The notes beneath the pieces were generated by a model. That model did no database searches, was not told the DNA's origin, and saw nothing but the letters and a program-made list of their open reading frames with translations. Below, in pieces: positions 16,499 through 24,772 of a stretch of DNA of 64,000 bases (positions within the stretch are counted from its first letter, which is position 1; each line of letters opens with the position of its first letter). Origin of the DNA: CAVYXK01 sp963708245 (GTDB taxonomy: Bacteria; Pseudomonadota; Alphaproteobacteria; Acetobacterales; Acetobacteraceae); NCBI GenBank assembly GCA_963708245.1, contig OY970201.1:1984001-2048000 (forward strand). Direction: 5' to 3'. Made by a program: the position numbers and the translations under genes.

Positions 16499-17968
16499 AT
16501 GGATGTTGCCGACGCCCCGCACCTGGTCGATGACGACAAGCCGCACGAAGAGTGCGGCGTCTTCGGTGTCTGGAATATGCCAGACGCGGCGGCGGTCACG
16601 GCGCTCGGCCTGCACGCCCTACAGCATCGCGGCCAGGAGTCGACGGGCATCGTCACCTTCGACGGAGCACGTTTTCACTCCCACAAGGGCCTGGGCCTGG
16701 TGGGCGACAATTTCGGCGACGCACGGGTAATCGCCTCGTTGCCTGGCACCAGTGCGATCGGCCACAACCGCTACGCCACCACTGGGGAGACGATCCTGCG
16801 CAACGTCCAGCCGCTCTACGCCGATTTCGAGTTCGGCGGCTTCGCGGTGGCGCATAACGGCAACCTGACGAACGCGCATGTGCTGCGCCGCTCGCTGGTG
16901 CGGCGCGGCTGCCTGTTCCAATCGACCACCAATTCCGAGGTGTTCATCCAACTGATTGCGATCAGCCTCTATTCCACCGTCGCCGACCGGCTGATCGATG
17001 CCTTGAAGCAGGTGGTCGGCGCCTACTCGCTGGTGGCGCTGTCGAACGACTTGCTGATCGGCGTGCGCGATCCGCTCGGCGTGCGGCCGCTGATTTTGGG
17101 CCGCATCGGCATTCACGGGACGGGCGGTTGGGTGCTCGCCTCCGAAACCTGCGCGCTCGACATCGTCGGCGCTGAGTTCGTCCGCGACGTCGAGCCCGGC
17201 GAGATCGTACTGATCGACGATCAGGGCGTGCGCAGCATTCGCCCGTTTGGCCGATCGCGCGAGCGGTTCTGCGTGTTCGAATACATCTACTTCGCCCGCC
17301 CGGATTCGGTGATGGAGGGCACTCCGGTCTATGACGCGCGCAAGCGCATCGGCGCCGAGCTGGCGCGCGAAGCGGGCGTCCCCGCCGACGTGATCGTGCC
17401 GGTTCCCGATTCCGGCGTACCTGCGGCGATGGGCTATGCGACGGAAAGCGGTATCCCCTTCGAGCTTGGGATCATTCGCAACCACTATGTCGGCCGCACG
17501 TTCATCGAGCCGACCGAGCATATCCGCAATCTCGGTGTGAAGCTGAAGCACTCGGCCAACCGCGCCACCCTCGAGGGGCGACGCGTCATCCTGGTGGATG
17601 ACTCGATCGTGCGCGGTACCACCAGCCGCAAGATCGTCGAGATGGTCCGTCAGGCCGGGGCAACGGAGGTGCATATGCGCATCTCCTCGCCGCCCACTAC
17701 GTTCTCGTGCTTCTATGGGATCGACACGCCGGAACGGAGCAAGCTTCTGGCGGCGCGCAACTCGGTCGAGGAGATGACGGCGCTGATCGGCGTTGACAGT
17801 CTGGCTTTCGTCTCGATCGACGGGCTCTATCGTGCGCTCGGCAAGGAGCCGCGCGACCCGGCACGCCCGCATTTCTGCGACGCTTGTTTCACCGGTGACT
17901 ATCCGGTGCCGTTGCCCGATCAGGGGGACAACGCGGAGCGCCAGCTCAGCCTGCTGGATAGCCATTGA
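16499..17968 (+). CDS. purF: Amidophosphoribosyltransferase
   Basis: A 489-residue enzyme of the first committed step of purine synthesis, converting PRPP and glutamine to phosphoribosylamine. The glutaminase domain begins with the processed-type nucleophile in HEECGVFGVW (a short propeptide precedes the Cys). The motif HRGQESTGIV follows. The PRPP-binding loop is VILVDDSIVRGTTSRKIV. A GGAGAGCCCGGC ribosome site precedes the ATG. The following SDR gene overlaps by four bases. Confidence 0.96.
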   Translation: MDVADAPHLVDDDKPHEECGVFGVWNMPDAAAVTALGLHALQHRGQESTGIVTFDGARFHSHKGLGLVGDNFGDARVIASLPGTSAIGHNRYATTGETILRNVQPLYADFEFGGFAVAHNGNLTNAHVLRRSLVRRGCLFQSTTNSEVFIQLIAISLYSTVADRLIDALKQVVGAYSLVALSNDLLIGVRDPLGVRPLILGRIGIHGTGGWVLASETCALDIVGAEFVRDVEPGEIVLIDDQGVRSIRPFGRSRERFCVFEYIYFARPDSVMEGTPVYDARKRIGAELAREAGVPADVIVPVPDSGVPAAMGYATESGIPFELGIIRNHYVGRTFIEPTEHIRNLGVKLKHSANRATLEGRRVILVDDSIVRGTTSRKIVEMVRQAGATEVHMRISSPPTTFSCFYGIDTPERSKLLAARNSVEEMTALIGVDSLAFVSIDGLYRALGKEPRDPARPHFCDACFTGDYPVPLPDQGDNAERQLSLLDSH

Positions 17969-18672
17969 CCGACCGACCGCTGGACGGAAGCGTCGCGTTG
18001 GTCACCGGCGCGAGCCGCGGCATCGGCGCCGCCAGCGCGGTCGAATTGGCGCGTCTCGGCGCGCATGTGGTGATCACCGCGCGCACCCAGGGCGGACTGG
18101 AAGAGACCGATGACGCCATTCGCGCCGCGGGTGGTGCGGCGACCCTGCTGCCGCTCGACCTGCACGAGGGCGATTCGGTCGATCGGATCGGCCCCAGCCT
18201 TCATCAGCGCTTCGGGAGGCTGGATGTGCTAGTCCACTGTGCCGGGACGCTGGGACGTCTGGCGCCGGTCGCCCATCTGGTGCCGCACGAGTGGGCCGAC
18301 GCGGTCAGTGTGAACCTGGACGCCGCCATGCGCCTGATCCGTACCGGCGATCCACTGCTGCGCGCTGCTGCTGCTGGACGAGCGGTGTTCGTCACCACCA
18401 CGCGCGCCCGCGCCCCCAAGGCGTATTGGGGCTCATACGGGGCGACCAAGGCGGCCATGGAGCACCTCGTGCTCACCTGGGCCGACGAAGTAGGTGGGAC
18501 GAAGTTACGGGTGAATCTGTTCGACCCAGGTCCGGTCGCCACTCGCCTCCGCCGCGACGCATTTCCCGGCGAACTACCCGACCGGCTGGCGAAACCCGCG
18601 GACGTCGCCCCGGCGCTCGCCGCCCTGTGCCTGCCGGTTGAGGAGCGCCACGGGGAGCTGGTGAGGCGCTGA
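17965..18672 (+). CDS. Short-chain dehydrogenase/reductase
   Basis: A 235-residue classical SDR. It has the NAD(P) motif VTGASRGIGAASAVEL, the NAG-type motif VHCAGTLGR, and the catalytic Tyr-Lys in YWGSYGATKAAMEHLVL; the catalytic Ser position reads VTTTRARAP, with Thr nearby. The start appears to be TTG within the purF stop (TTGA). The gene regularly follows purF in Acetobacteraceae, but its substrate is unknown. Confidence 0.85.
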   Translation: MTDRPLDGSVALVTGASRGIGAASAVELARLGAHVVITARTQGGLEETDDAIRAAGGAATLLPLDLHEGDSVDRIGPSLHQRFGRLDVLVHCAGTLGRLAPVAHLVPHEWADAVSVNLDAAMRLIRTGDPLLRAAAAGRAVFVTTTRARAPKAYWGSYGATKAAMEHLVLTWADEVGGTKLRVNLFDPGPVATRLRRDAFPGELPDRLAKPADVAPALAALCLPVEERHGELVRR

Positions 18673-18704
18673 GCAATCCCGCCTCGGGCCTGTCGCTCGG
18701 CATC

Positions 18705-19346
18705 GTGGTTGGCTTGACGGCCGAGGCCCGGATCGCTCGCCGGCTCGGCGGTATGGTGGGGATCGGCGGCGGTACGTCGGACGGTGCGCGGCGTGCGGCT
18801 CTGGGCCTGGCGGAGTCCGGCGCCACTGCCTTGCTGAGTTTCGGCTTGGCAGGCGGCCTCGACCCGGCTCTGCGTCCCGGCGATGTACTCGTGCCTGGCG
18901 CTGTGCTGGCAGGCGGGCGGAGAGTCCCGACCGATGCGGCACTGTGCCACTTGCTGGGCGGTAGCACGCCGCATGTGGTGCTCGGCACTGATCAGATTGT
19001 TGCTGAGCCGTCCGAGAAACGAAAACTCTGGCTGGCGACAGGATGCGCCGCGGTCGATTTCGAAAGCGCCGCTGTGGCAGAAGTCGCCAGCGACAAATCC
19101 CTGCCGTTCGCCGTACTGCGCGCCATCTGCGATCCTGCTGTCCGAGCCCTTCCTGTGGCCGCATTGGCTGCACTTGATACCAATGGCGACGTGGCGCTCG
19201 GCCGCGTGCTGAGATCGCTGGCACGCCAGCCGGGACAGCTCGTCGCCCTTCTCGCGCTGGCCGGAGACGCCGTTCGCGCCCGACGTGCCCTTGTGGGGCA
19301 CCTGGCGCGGATCGGCGCACACGGAGCGTTGACACCTCCGAGATAG
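18705..19346 (+). CDS. hpnG: Hopanoid-associated phosphorylase-like protein (nucleoside phosphorylase family)
   Basis: A 213-residue protein of the PNP/UDP phosphorylase fold: LLSFGLAGGLDPALRPGDVL gives the GxAG phosphate-binding loop, and CAAVDFESAAVAEVASDKSL gives the M/E-ES purine-nucleosidase-like motif. Length and pattern resemble HpnG, which releases adenine from adenosylhopane. No squalene or hopene cyclase gene is visible, so this assignment rests on similarity alone. The start is uncertain: codons before GTG 18705 (LSLGIV) continue the first beta strand, so a rare start slightly upstream is likely. Confidence 0.6.
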   Translation: MVGLTAEARIARRLGGMVGIGGGTSDGARRAALGLAESGATALLSFGLAGGLDPALRPGDVLVPGAVLAGGRRVPTDAALCHLLGGSTPHVVLGTDQIVAEPSEKRKLWLATGCAAVDFESAAVAEVASDKSLPFAVLRAICDPAVRALPVAALAALDTNGDVALGRVLRSLARQPGQLVALLALAGDAVRARRALVGHLARIGAHGALTPPR

Positions 19347-19454
19347 AGTCGGGCAGCAGTCGCGAGAACGTCGATGCCTGATACGCCCGTTGAACCGCCG
19401 GCGGCGGCCCTTAACCGGGGCGGCCTCGCTGCGATCGCTCTGCGCTGACGGGCG

Positions 19455-20306
19455 CTACTGAGCCGCGTCCGCAATGATCGCTCGCACTTCCGCCGCCGAA
19501 TAGCCCTGGGCGCGCAGATCGCGCAACGTCGCTGCTCTGTCCCGCTTCGCCAGCCGCCGCCCATCGGCATCCGTCAGCAGCTCATGGTGGGCGTAGCGTG
19601 GTGTCGGCCAGCCCATCAGCGACTGAATCAGCCGGTGAAGGTCAGTCGCCGGTTTCAGGTCGATTGCCCGAGTGACCAGCGTCACGCCCTGCACCGCATC
19701 GTCATGAGTGACGCAGAGATGGTAGCTTGCCGGGGCGTCCTTCCGCGCCAGCACGACATCTCCGAACCGCGCTGGGTGGCAGGCGATCGTCCCCTCGCCT
19801 TCCTCCTCGAACGTCAAAGCCGTGGCGACCGTCGCCAGAGCGCGTGCCATGTCAAGCCGCAGGGTGTAGCGCTCCCCTGCCGCGATCCGTCGCGTCCGCT
19901 CATTTGTCGCCAGCCCCCGGCAGGTGCCCGGATAGCGCCGGCCTCCGTCGGGCGCGTGCGGGGCAGAGGCCGATCTCGCCGCCTCCCGCTCCACCTCCGC
20001 ACGGGTGCAGAAGCACGGATAGACCAACCCTCGCGCTGTCAGCGCGTCCAGCACGGCACGATATTCGGCCAAGTGTTCGGACTGCACGCGCACCGGCCCG
20101 TCCCAATCCAGCCCAAGCCAGGCCAGATCCTCCTGGATCGCCGCGGCGAAAGTCGGCCGGCAGCGGGTCGGGTCGATGTCCTCTAGCCGCAGCAGGAAGC
20201 GTCCGCCTGCCTCCCGCGCACGCCGCCAGGCAACCCGCGCGGCGTAAGCGTGCCCCAGATGCAGATGCCCGGTCGGGCTCGGGGCAAACCGGGTGACAAT
20301 GGACAT
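19455..20306 (-). CDS. gluQ: Glutamyl-Q tRNA(Asp) synthetase
   Basis: A 283-residue truncated paralogue of glutamyl-tRNA synthetase, containing only the catalytic domain. The HIGH-like motif is FAPSPTGHLHLGHAYAA and the KMSKS-like motif is RRLAKRDRAATL. A Cys-rich zinc region is at YPCFCTRAEVERE...YPGTCRG. It glutamylates queuosine in tRNA(Asp). Convergent with the phosphorylase; the 108-base gap holds a tiny frame (MPDTPVEPPAAALNRGG) of doubtful meaning. Confidence 0.93.
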   Translation of the reverse strand: MSIVTRFAPSPTGHLHLGHAYAARVAWRRAREAGGRFLLRLEDIDPTRCRPTFAAAIQEDLAWLGLDWDGPVRVQSEHLAEYRAVLDALTARGLVYPCFCTRAEVEREAARSASAPHAPDGGRRYPGTCRGLATNERTRRIAAGERYTLRLDMARALATVATALTFEEEGEGTIACHPARFGDVVLARKDAPASYHLCVTHDDAVQGVTLVTRAIDLKPATDLHRLIQSLMGWPTPRYAHHELLTDADGRRLAKRDRAATLRDLRAQGYSAAEVRAIIADAAQ

Positions 20307-20354
20307 GCGGCAAAGGAAGCGGCTACGCCACGCGCGGACAAGGGGAGCCGGTTC

Positions 20355-21023
20355 ATGCCCGAGCCCGACGCACCGCGACTGGATGGGCCCCGCTGGGGTC
20401 CTGCCTCCAAAGTCGCGCCGAAGCAGCTCGTGGTGATCTGTCATGGGATCGGCGCCGACGGGCACGACCTGATCAGCCTCGCCCCGTCCTGGGGGCAGGC
20501 GTTGCCGGACGCCGTGTTCGCTGCGCCGGACGCGCCGTTCCTGCATGACTCGGGGTTCGGCCGCCAATGGTGGAGCGTCGGCGACCGGACCCCGCCGGTG
20601 ATGGAGGCTGGCGCGCGCCGCGCTGCGCCCTTTCTCCACCGGTTCATCGACGACGAGTTGGCTCGCCAGGCACTTCCGACCAACGCCTATGCTCTGGTCG
20701 GCTTCAGCCAGGGCGCCATGATGGTGCTGTTCGCCGGGCTGCGGCGGCCGATCCCCCCCCACGCTATCCTGGCCTATTCCGGGGCGCTGGTCGCCCCTGC
20801 CTCTCTGGTTGCCGAGCTCGCCAACCGCGCGCCCGTTCTGCTGGTGCATGGCGAGGCCGACGACGTGGTGCCAGTGGCCCGATCGCACAACGCCGAGGCA
20901 GCGCTAACCGCCGCCGGCGTGCCTGTGGAATCCGTCTTCATCCCTGGCCTCGGCCACGGCATCGACGAGACCGGCGTCTCCATGGGTGCGCTGTTCCTGC
21001 AACGATGGTTCGCAAGTGCCTGA
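20355..21023 (+). CDS. Carboxylesterase/phospholipase family alpha/beta hydrolase
   Basis: A 222-residue serine esterase. The nucleophile elbow is GFSQGAMMVL, the oxyanion region is VICHGIGADGHDL, the catalytic Asp is in HGEADDVVPV, and the His is in GLGHGID. The family (PF02230) hydrolyses short acyl esters and lysophospholipids. Divergent from gluQ, with 48 bases between start codons. Confidence 0.9.
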   Translation: MPEPDAPRLDGPRWGPASKVAPKQLVVICHGIGADGHDLISLAPSWGQALPDAVFAAPDAPFLHDSGFGRQWWSVGDRTPPVMEAGARRAAPFLHRFIDDELARQALPTNAYALVGFSQGAMMVLFAGLRRPIPPHAILAYSGALVAPASLVAELANRAPVLLVHGEADDVVPVARSHNAEAALTAAGVPVESVFIPGLGHGIDETGVSMGALFLQRWFASA

Positions 21024-21172
21024 CATTGCGATGACATCGGCATGGGCGTGGCTTGCGGCGCGGGCCCGGCTCTGCAATATACCGTCGGAAATCTTCGGCG
21101 GCGCACAAACTATGGCGGATAGGCGCAACGATTGCCCTCCCGCTGCGCGCTCCGGGCGAAGGAGAGCGGCGC

Positions 21173-21733
21173 TTGCCTGACGGCGGTCAACATTTCCCCG
21201 CGCTGGTCCTGAACGCGGATTTCCGCCCGCTGTCTTATTTTCCGCTATCGGTCTGGGCTTGGCAGGACGCCGTCAAAGCGGTGTTTCTCGATCGCGTTTC
21301 GGTGCTATCCGAATACGAGAAGCAGGTGCACTCGCCGTCGATGAGCATGCGGCTGCCGAGCGTGATCGCGCTGAAGGATTACATCCCATCGGCGCGCCGG
21401 CCTGCCTTCACACAATTCAATGTGTTCTTGCGCGACGCCTTCGTATGCCAGTACTGCGGGGAGCGCTGTCCGGCGCCTGACCTGACCTTCGATCACGTGG
21501 TGCCGCGCAGCCGCGGCGGCCGCACGACATGGGAGAACGTCGTCACCGCCTGCGGCGAGTGTAACCTGCGCAAGGGCTCTCGGCTGCCGCGCGAATGCGC
21601 GATGTTCCCGCGCAGCCACCCGCGCCAGCCCACGACGTGGGAGCTGCAGGACAACGGACGCGCCTTCCCGCCCAATTATCTGCACCAGAGCTGGCGCGAC
21701 TTCCTCTATTGGGACAGCGAACTGGAGAGCTGA
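21173..21733 (+). CDS. HNH endonuclease family protein
   Basis: A 186-residue protein with the family core VLNADFRPLSYFPLSVWAWQ and a zinc-bearing HNH domain: CQYCGERC, the catalytic FDHVVPRSRGG, ENVVTACGECNLRKG. The TTG start at 21173 is chosen because GGAGAG lies eight bases upstream and length then matches this conserved family. Such small HNH proteins are common in alphaproteobacterial chromosomes and do not by themselves signal mobility. The 3' end overlaps the convergent acetyltransferase by 28 bases. Confidence 0.85.
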   Translation: MPDGGQHFPALVLNADFRPLSYFPLSVWAWQDAVKAVFLDRVSVLSEYEKQVHSPSMSMRLPSVIALKDYIPSARRPAFTQFNVFLRDAFVCQYCGERCPAPDLTFDHVVPRSRGGRTTWENVVTACGECNLRKGSRLPRECAMFPRSHPRQPTTWELQDNGRAFPPNYLHQSWRDFLYWDSELES

Positions 21734-22233
21734 ACGTCGGACACGGCGGCTCCAAGCAGCCGCTCGACAATGACGCAGTCGCGCCACTCCCCGTCGAGCT
21801 TGCCGTGTCGGCGATACGTGCCGACTTCCCGAAATCCCATCCGTCTCATCAGTGCCAGGCTGGCGACGTTTTCGGGGAACACGCGCGAGACGAGTTTCCA
21901 GAATCCGGCGCTTGTCGCCGCCTCGATCAGTGCAGCCACAGCGACGCGCCCCGCACCGGCGCCGCGCTCCCGCCGCGCGACATAGACCGAGAACTCCGCG
22001 ATGCCGGCATAGCAATCTCGATTGCGGTAGGAAGAGCTGGAGGCGAAGGCGACCACCTTTCCGTCATTCTCGACCACCACAATTGGGTGACGGCCGTCAA
22101 ACCAGCCGGCGATTTGCTTGGCTGTTCGCGGCTCGGTTTCGAAGGTAGCGATGCGGTCGGCGATGCCCTGGTTGTAGATGGCGGCAATTGCGGCCGCATC
22201 GCTGGTCCGGGCGGCGCGCGCGGTGAGCCTCAC
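21706..22233 (-). CDS. arsN1: GNAT N-acetyltransferase, ArsN1/phosphinothricin acetyltransferase type
   Basis: About 175 residues starting with GTG inside the arsM stop (GTGA overlap). The acetyl-CoA site is FSVYVARRERGAGAGRVAVA, and the substrate region RIATFETEPRT near the N-terminus is typical of phosphinothricin acetyltransferases. In ars operons the ArsN1 branch acetylates arsinothricin, and coupling to arsM supports that reading. Last gene of the ars operon. Confidence 0.8.
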   Translation of the reverse strand: MRLTARAARTSDAAAIAAIYNQGIADRIATFETEPRTAKQIAGWFDGRHPIVVVENDGKVVAFASSSSYRNRDCYAGIAEFSVYVARRERGAGAGRVAVAALIEAATSAGFWKLVSRVFPENVASLALMRRMGFREVGTYRRHGKLDGEWRDCVIVERLLGAAVSDVQLSSSLSQ

Positions 22234-23021
22234 GGCCCGGGCTTCGATCCTTCGATGATGGCGGAGGCGATGTAATCCTCGACACCGCGGCCCGGTGCCC
22301 AGGTTGCGATCAGATCCCGGCTCTCCGGCTTGATCGTCACGCGGATACCGGTGAAGCCGGCACCTGCAAGCCAGGCTTTGATCTGATGTGCCGGCGCTGC
22401 GCCAACCACGCACCCGCAGATAAGCGCGCGGTCGGCGGCGAGATCGGGCGACAGCGGCGCGATATTCACCACATCAGAAATGGCCAGACGGCCGCCCGGC
22501 TTCAGCACGCGAAACGCCTCGCGAAACACCTGCGCTTTGTCTGGCACCAGGTTGATGACGCAGTTCGACAGGATCACGTCGGCCGTATTGTTGGCGATCG
22601 GAAGATGCTCGATTTCGCCGAGGCGAAATTCCACATTGTTGGCTCCGACCTTGGCCGCATTCTCGCGCGCCTTCGCCAGCATCTCGTGCGTCATATCGAC
22701 ACCGATGACGCGACCTGCCGGGCCCACCTGCTTCGCCGCAAGCAGGCAGTCGAAACCGGCCCCGCTGCCGAGATCGACGACTGTCTCGCCTGGCTTCATC
22801 GCGGCTATTGCCTGCGGATTGCCGCAGCCAAGGCCGAGATTCGCGCCCTCGGGAACGGCGGCGAGTTCCTGTGCTGAATAACCCATCTGCAACGACTTGC
22901 CGTCGGCGACGGGTGCCGCTGTGCCCGCGCAGCAGGACGGCGCGCAGCAATCCGAAACCGTGCCGGCTGCGATGCCGCCGTAGCGGGCGCGGACCATTTC
23001 CTTGACCTCGGCAGTATCCAT
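22230..23021 (-). CDS. arsM: Arsenite S-adenosylmethionine methyltransferase
   Basis: A 263-residue class I methyltransferase. The AdoMet motif is VVDLGSGAGFDCLLAA. ArsM cysteines are present at CCAPSCCAG near residue 25-32, LSNCVINLVPD near 150 and CGCVVGA near 200, the three positions that hold As(III). It converts arsenite to methylated, partly volatile species. It lies downstream of the damaged arsC and overlaps arsN1. Confidence 0.92.
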   Translation of the reverse strand: MDTAEVKEMVRARYGGIAAGTVSDCCAPSCCAGTAAPVADGKSLQMGYSAQELAAVPEGANLGLGCGNPQAIAAMKPGETVVDLGSGAGFDCLLAAKQVGPAGRVIGVDMTHEMLAKARENAAKVGANNVEFRLGEIEHLPIANNTADVILSNCVINLVPDKAQVFREAFRVLKPGGRLAISDVVNIAPLSPDLAADRALICGCVVGAAPAHQIKAWLAGAGFTGIRVTIKPESRDLIATWAPGRGVEDYIASAIIEGSKPGP

Positions 23022-23045
23022 CGACGTGTCCTTCCTTGTCTCTAG

Positions 23046-23494
23046 TTAGACGGTGTGTGCCTGCCGGCGAAGCGGAGGCAGCACGAGCAAGACGCCGGCA
23101 AGCTGCGCCACGATGAATCCCGGCGCGTCCACGGGCCGGATGCCGGCGAATGTATCCGTGAAACTGCGTGCGATCGTCACCGCCGCTGGAATGCCCCAAT
23201 GCGCCGTCACCGGCTGACCCAGCCATATCGGGCAGATTTCGCCGGCCGCTTGGTCGCAGACGGTGAATACAAAATCCATGACTGGCGCACTTGGCGCGGC
23301 GAATTCGTTCCAGGATTTCGAGCGCAAGCCTTCCGCGGGCAGCCCTGTTCCGCCAGCAGCCGCAGCGCGAGCGGATGGACTTCACCCTTGGGGAAGCTAC
23401 CAGCGCTGTAAGCGTTGAACAGACCCTTGCCCAACTCGCGCAGGAGACATTCGGCCAGAATGCTCCTGGCCGAGTTGCCCATGCAGAGAAACAC
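23046..23494 (-). pseudogene. arsC: arsC arsenate reductase, frameshifted and fused to an aquaporin tail
   Basis: The N-terminal half reads FLCMGNSARSILAECLLREL, the low-molecular-weight-phosphatase-type loop (C-x5-R variant) of ArsC. Near 23355 the frame changes: LLAEQG continues as LPAEGLRSKSWNEFAAPSAP only in the next frame. The protein then goes on normally to FTVCDQAAGEICPIW and TAHWGIP, where ArsC sequence ends abruptly. The rest, PAAVTIARSFTDTFAGIRPV, is the C-terminal half of a MIP-family aquaporin (AqpS-like). A second possible one-base loss lies near 23496 (FNV/FLC). An original arsC-aqp pair has lost its middle. Confidence 0.75.
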
Positions 23495-23522
23495 ACGTTA
23501 AAGTTGCGGCGGGGCACGAAGA

Positions 23523-23867
23523 TCACTCGGCTGCCGCGGATGGCGCGCAACAGGCGGTTGCACCGAGACCGCATGCGGCAGGATTTCCCTGGCAGCAGTT
23601 CTCGGTCAGGTAGTCCAGCAGCGAATTCATCGTGGGATAGACAGCGGCATAGATGAGCGATCGGCCGTTGCGGGTGAACGTCGCAAGGCCCGCGTTCTTC
23701 AGCTCCTTCAGATGGAAGGCGAGCGTCGGGGAAGGCAGGCCGAGTTGCTCGCCGATTTGACCGGCCGGCAGCCCACCCGGCCCAGCCTGCACAAGGAGGC
23801 GGTAGATATCGAGCCGGGATTCCTGCCCGAGTGCGGCGAGAGCGGCTAAGGCTTGCATCTTTTCCAT
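23523..23867 (-). CDS. arsR: ArsR-family arsenic-responsive repressor
   Basis: A 114-residue winged-helix regulator: ALGQESRLDIYRLLVQAG, then the recognition helix in LGLPSPTLAFHLKELKNAG and the wing FTRNGRSLIYAAVY. The classical CVCDLC motif of helix 3 is missing. Instead the C-terminus is Cys-rich (LTENCCQGNPAAC and TACCAPSAAAE), suggesting a C-terminal As(III) site as in the alternative ArsR classes. First gene of the ars operon. Confidence 0.9.
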   Translation of the reverse strand: MEKMQALAALAALGQESRLDIYRLLVQAGPGGLPAGQIGEQLGLPSPTLAFHLKELKNAGLATFTRNGRSLIYAAVYPTMNSLLDYLTENCCQGNPAACGLGATACCAPSAAAE

Positions 23868-24130
23868 AGTTCCGGAATAATTGAGGAAATGGCTCCCGTG
23901 TCAAGGGCCAAATAGTCGGAGATGGACAAGCTTCGCGGGCAAACGGGCGGGCGGCGCTGAACTTCGAAATCGCGATCCGCTACTCAGATGACCCGCCTGC
24001 ATAGTGACGGTTGAAATTGCCATCCTCGGGATTCAGTCCTTCAATAGGGCCGGAGTCGCGGTCGTGCGCCAAACCCGATTGGCACCGCTATTGAGGAGGA
24101 GCAGTCCCTGGTTACGTCGATCGGCCGGGA
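23868..24130. other. Intergenic region upstream of arsR
   Basis: No gene is supported here. The minus-strand promoter of the ars operon should lie close to 23870-23930 (an AT-richer patch, TTCCGGAATAATTGAGGAAA, is visible). No operator palindrome could be defined with confidence. Confidence 0.3.
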
Positions 24131-24320
24131 CTATTCGGATGCTGATTGCGCCAGCTTCAATTCCGCCTCGGCAAAAGCCGCGAAGGCGCGGGCCTTGGCG
24201 CTCGGCATTCGGCCCGTGGGATAAACCGCCCAGAGATCGATAGGCGCCAATGTCCAGTCCGTCCGCACTCTTTGCACAGCGCCCAAGGCGAGTTCCGGGC
24301 TGACTTGGCCACTCGACGTT
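24131..24320 (-). pseudogene. LysR-family regulator, C-terminal fragment
   Basis: The last 60 or so residues are recognisable as the end of a LysR-type co-inducer domain: PELALGAVQRVRTDWTLAP, then IDLWAVYPTGRMPSAKARAF, the usual piY/avYP..R..saKvRaFidfl ending. Upstream the frame becomes unrelated low-quality sequence and no helix-turn-helix is found. The gene is a broken remnant. Confidence 0.65.
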
Positions 24321-24772
24321 GAAGTGCTCCCGTGGATCGACCGCCGCTGCGCCCCACGGCCGCACCGGCGTGCTGGCCGGGACAAAAGAATGGTTCCGAC
24401 CGGGGCCGAGCTAAAGAATCGTTGGAAACAGGAGGACAAAGCGCGGTCCACTCCGGTAGTATAAATCAATAGCTCCAAGTGTTATCTCGTCCGCTTCAAG
24501 CTCGGGGGCTGGCAAGTGTCGCAACTGCCTGCTGAACCTCGAATACGCCGCTAAGGACCGCGACGTGCCCATCCAATTCTCGGTCGGGCGATCGGCGACA
24601 CGGTGGCGACATAGGCAGGTGCCAACCACCGCCAACACTCGCACTCCCGGTGTGACGTCCGGCACTCACGGCGAAATGAGGCCAGATAAGCGCCGCTCAC
24701 CGGTTCGTGTCATCTTCCGCTACATCCGCGATGCCTCGGAAGTGCTGAACTGCGTCGCAGGAGGCAACGACC
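24321..24772. other. Gap before the hydrogenase operon
   Basis: No intact gene. Short frames on both strands show no recognisable family. The hydrogenase promoter must lie in the 3' part; the only firm signal is the ribosome site CAGGAGGCAACGACC before ATG 24773. Confidence 0.4.

Noticed and set aside
16619..17965. 448-aa minus-strand frame opposite purF
   Set aside because: Shadow frame; purF is unmistakable on the plus strand.
19375..19449. 24-codon frame between the phosphorylase and gluQ
   Set aside because: Very short, no ribosome site and no known small-protein family.
24411..24665. 84-aa minus-strand frame before the hydrogenase operon
   Set aside because: Contains a protein-like stretch (ELEADEITLGAIDLYYRSG) but no recognisable domain or ribosome site; kept as gap.
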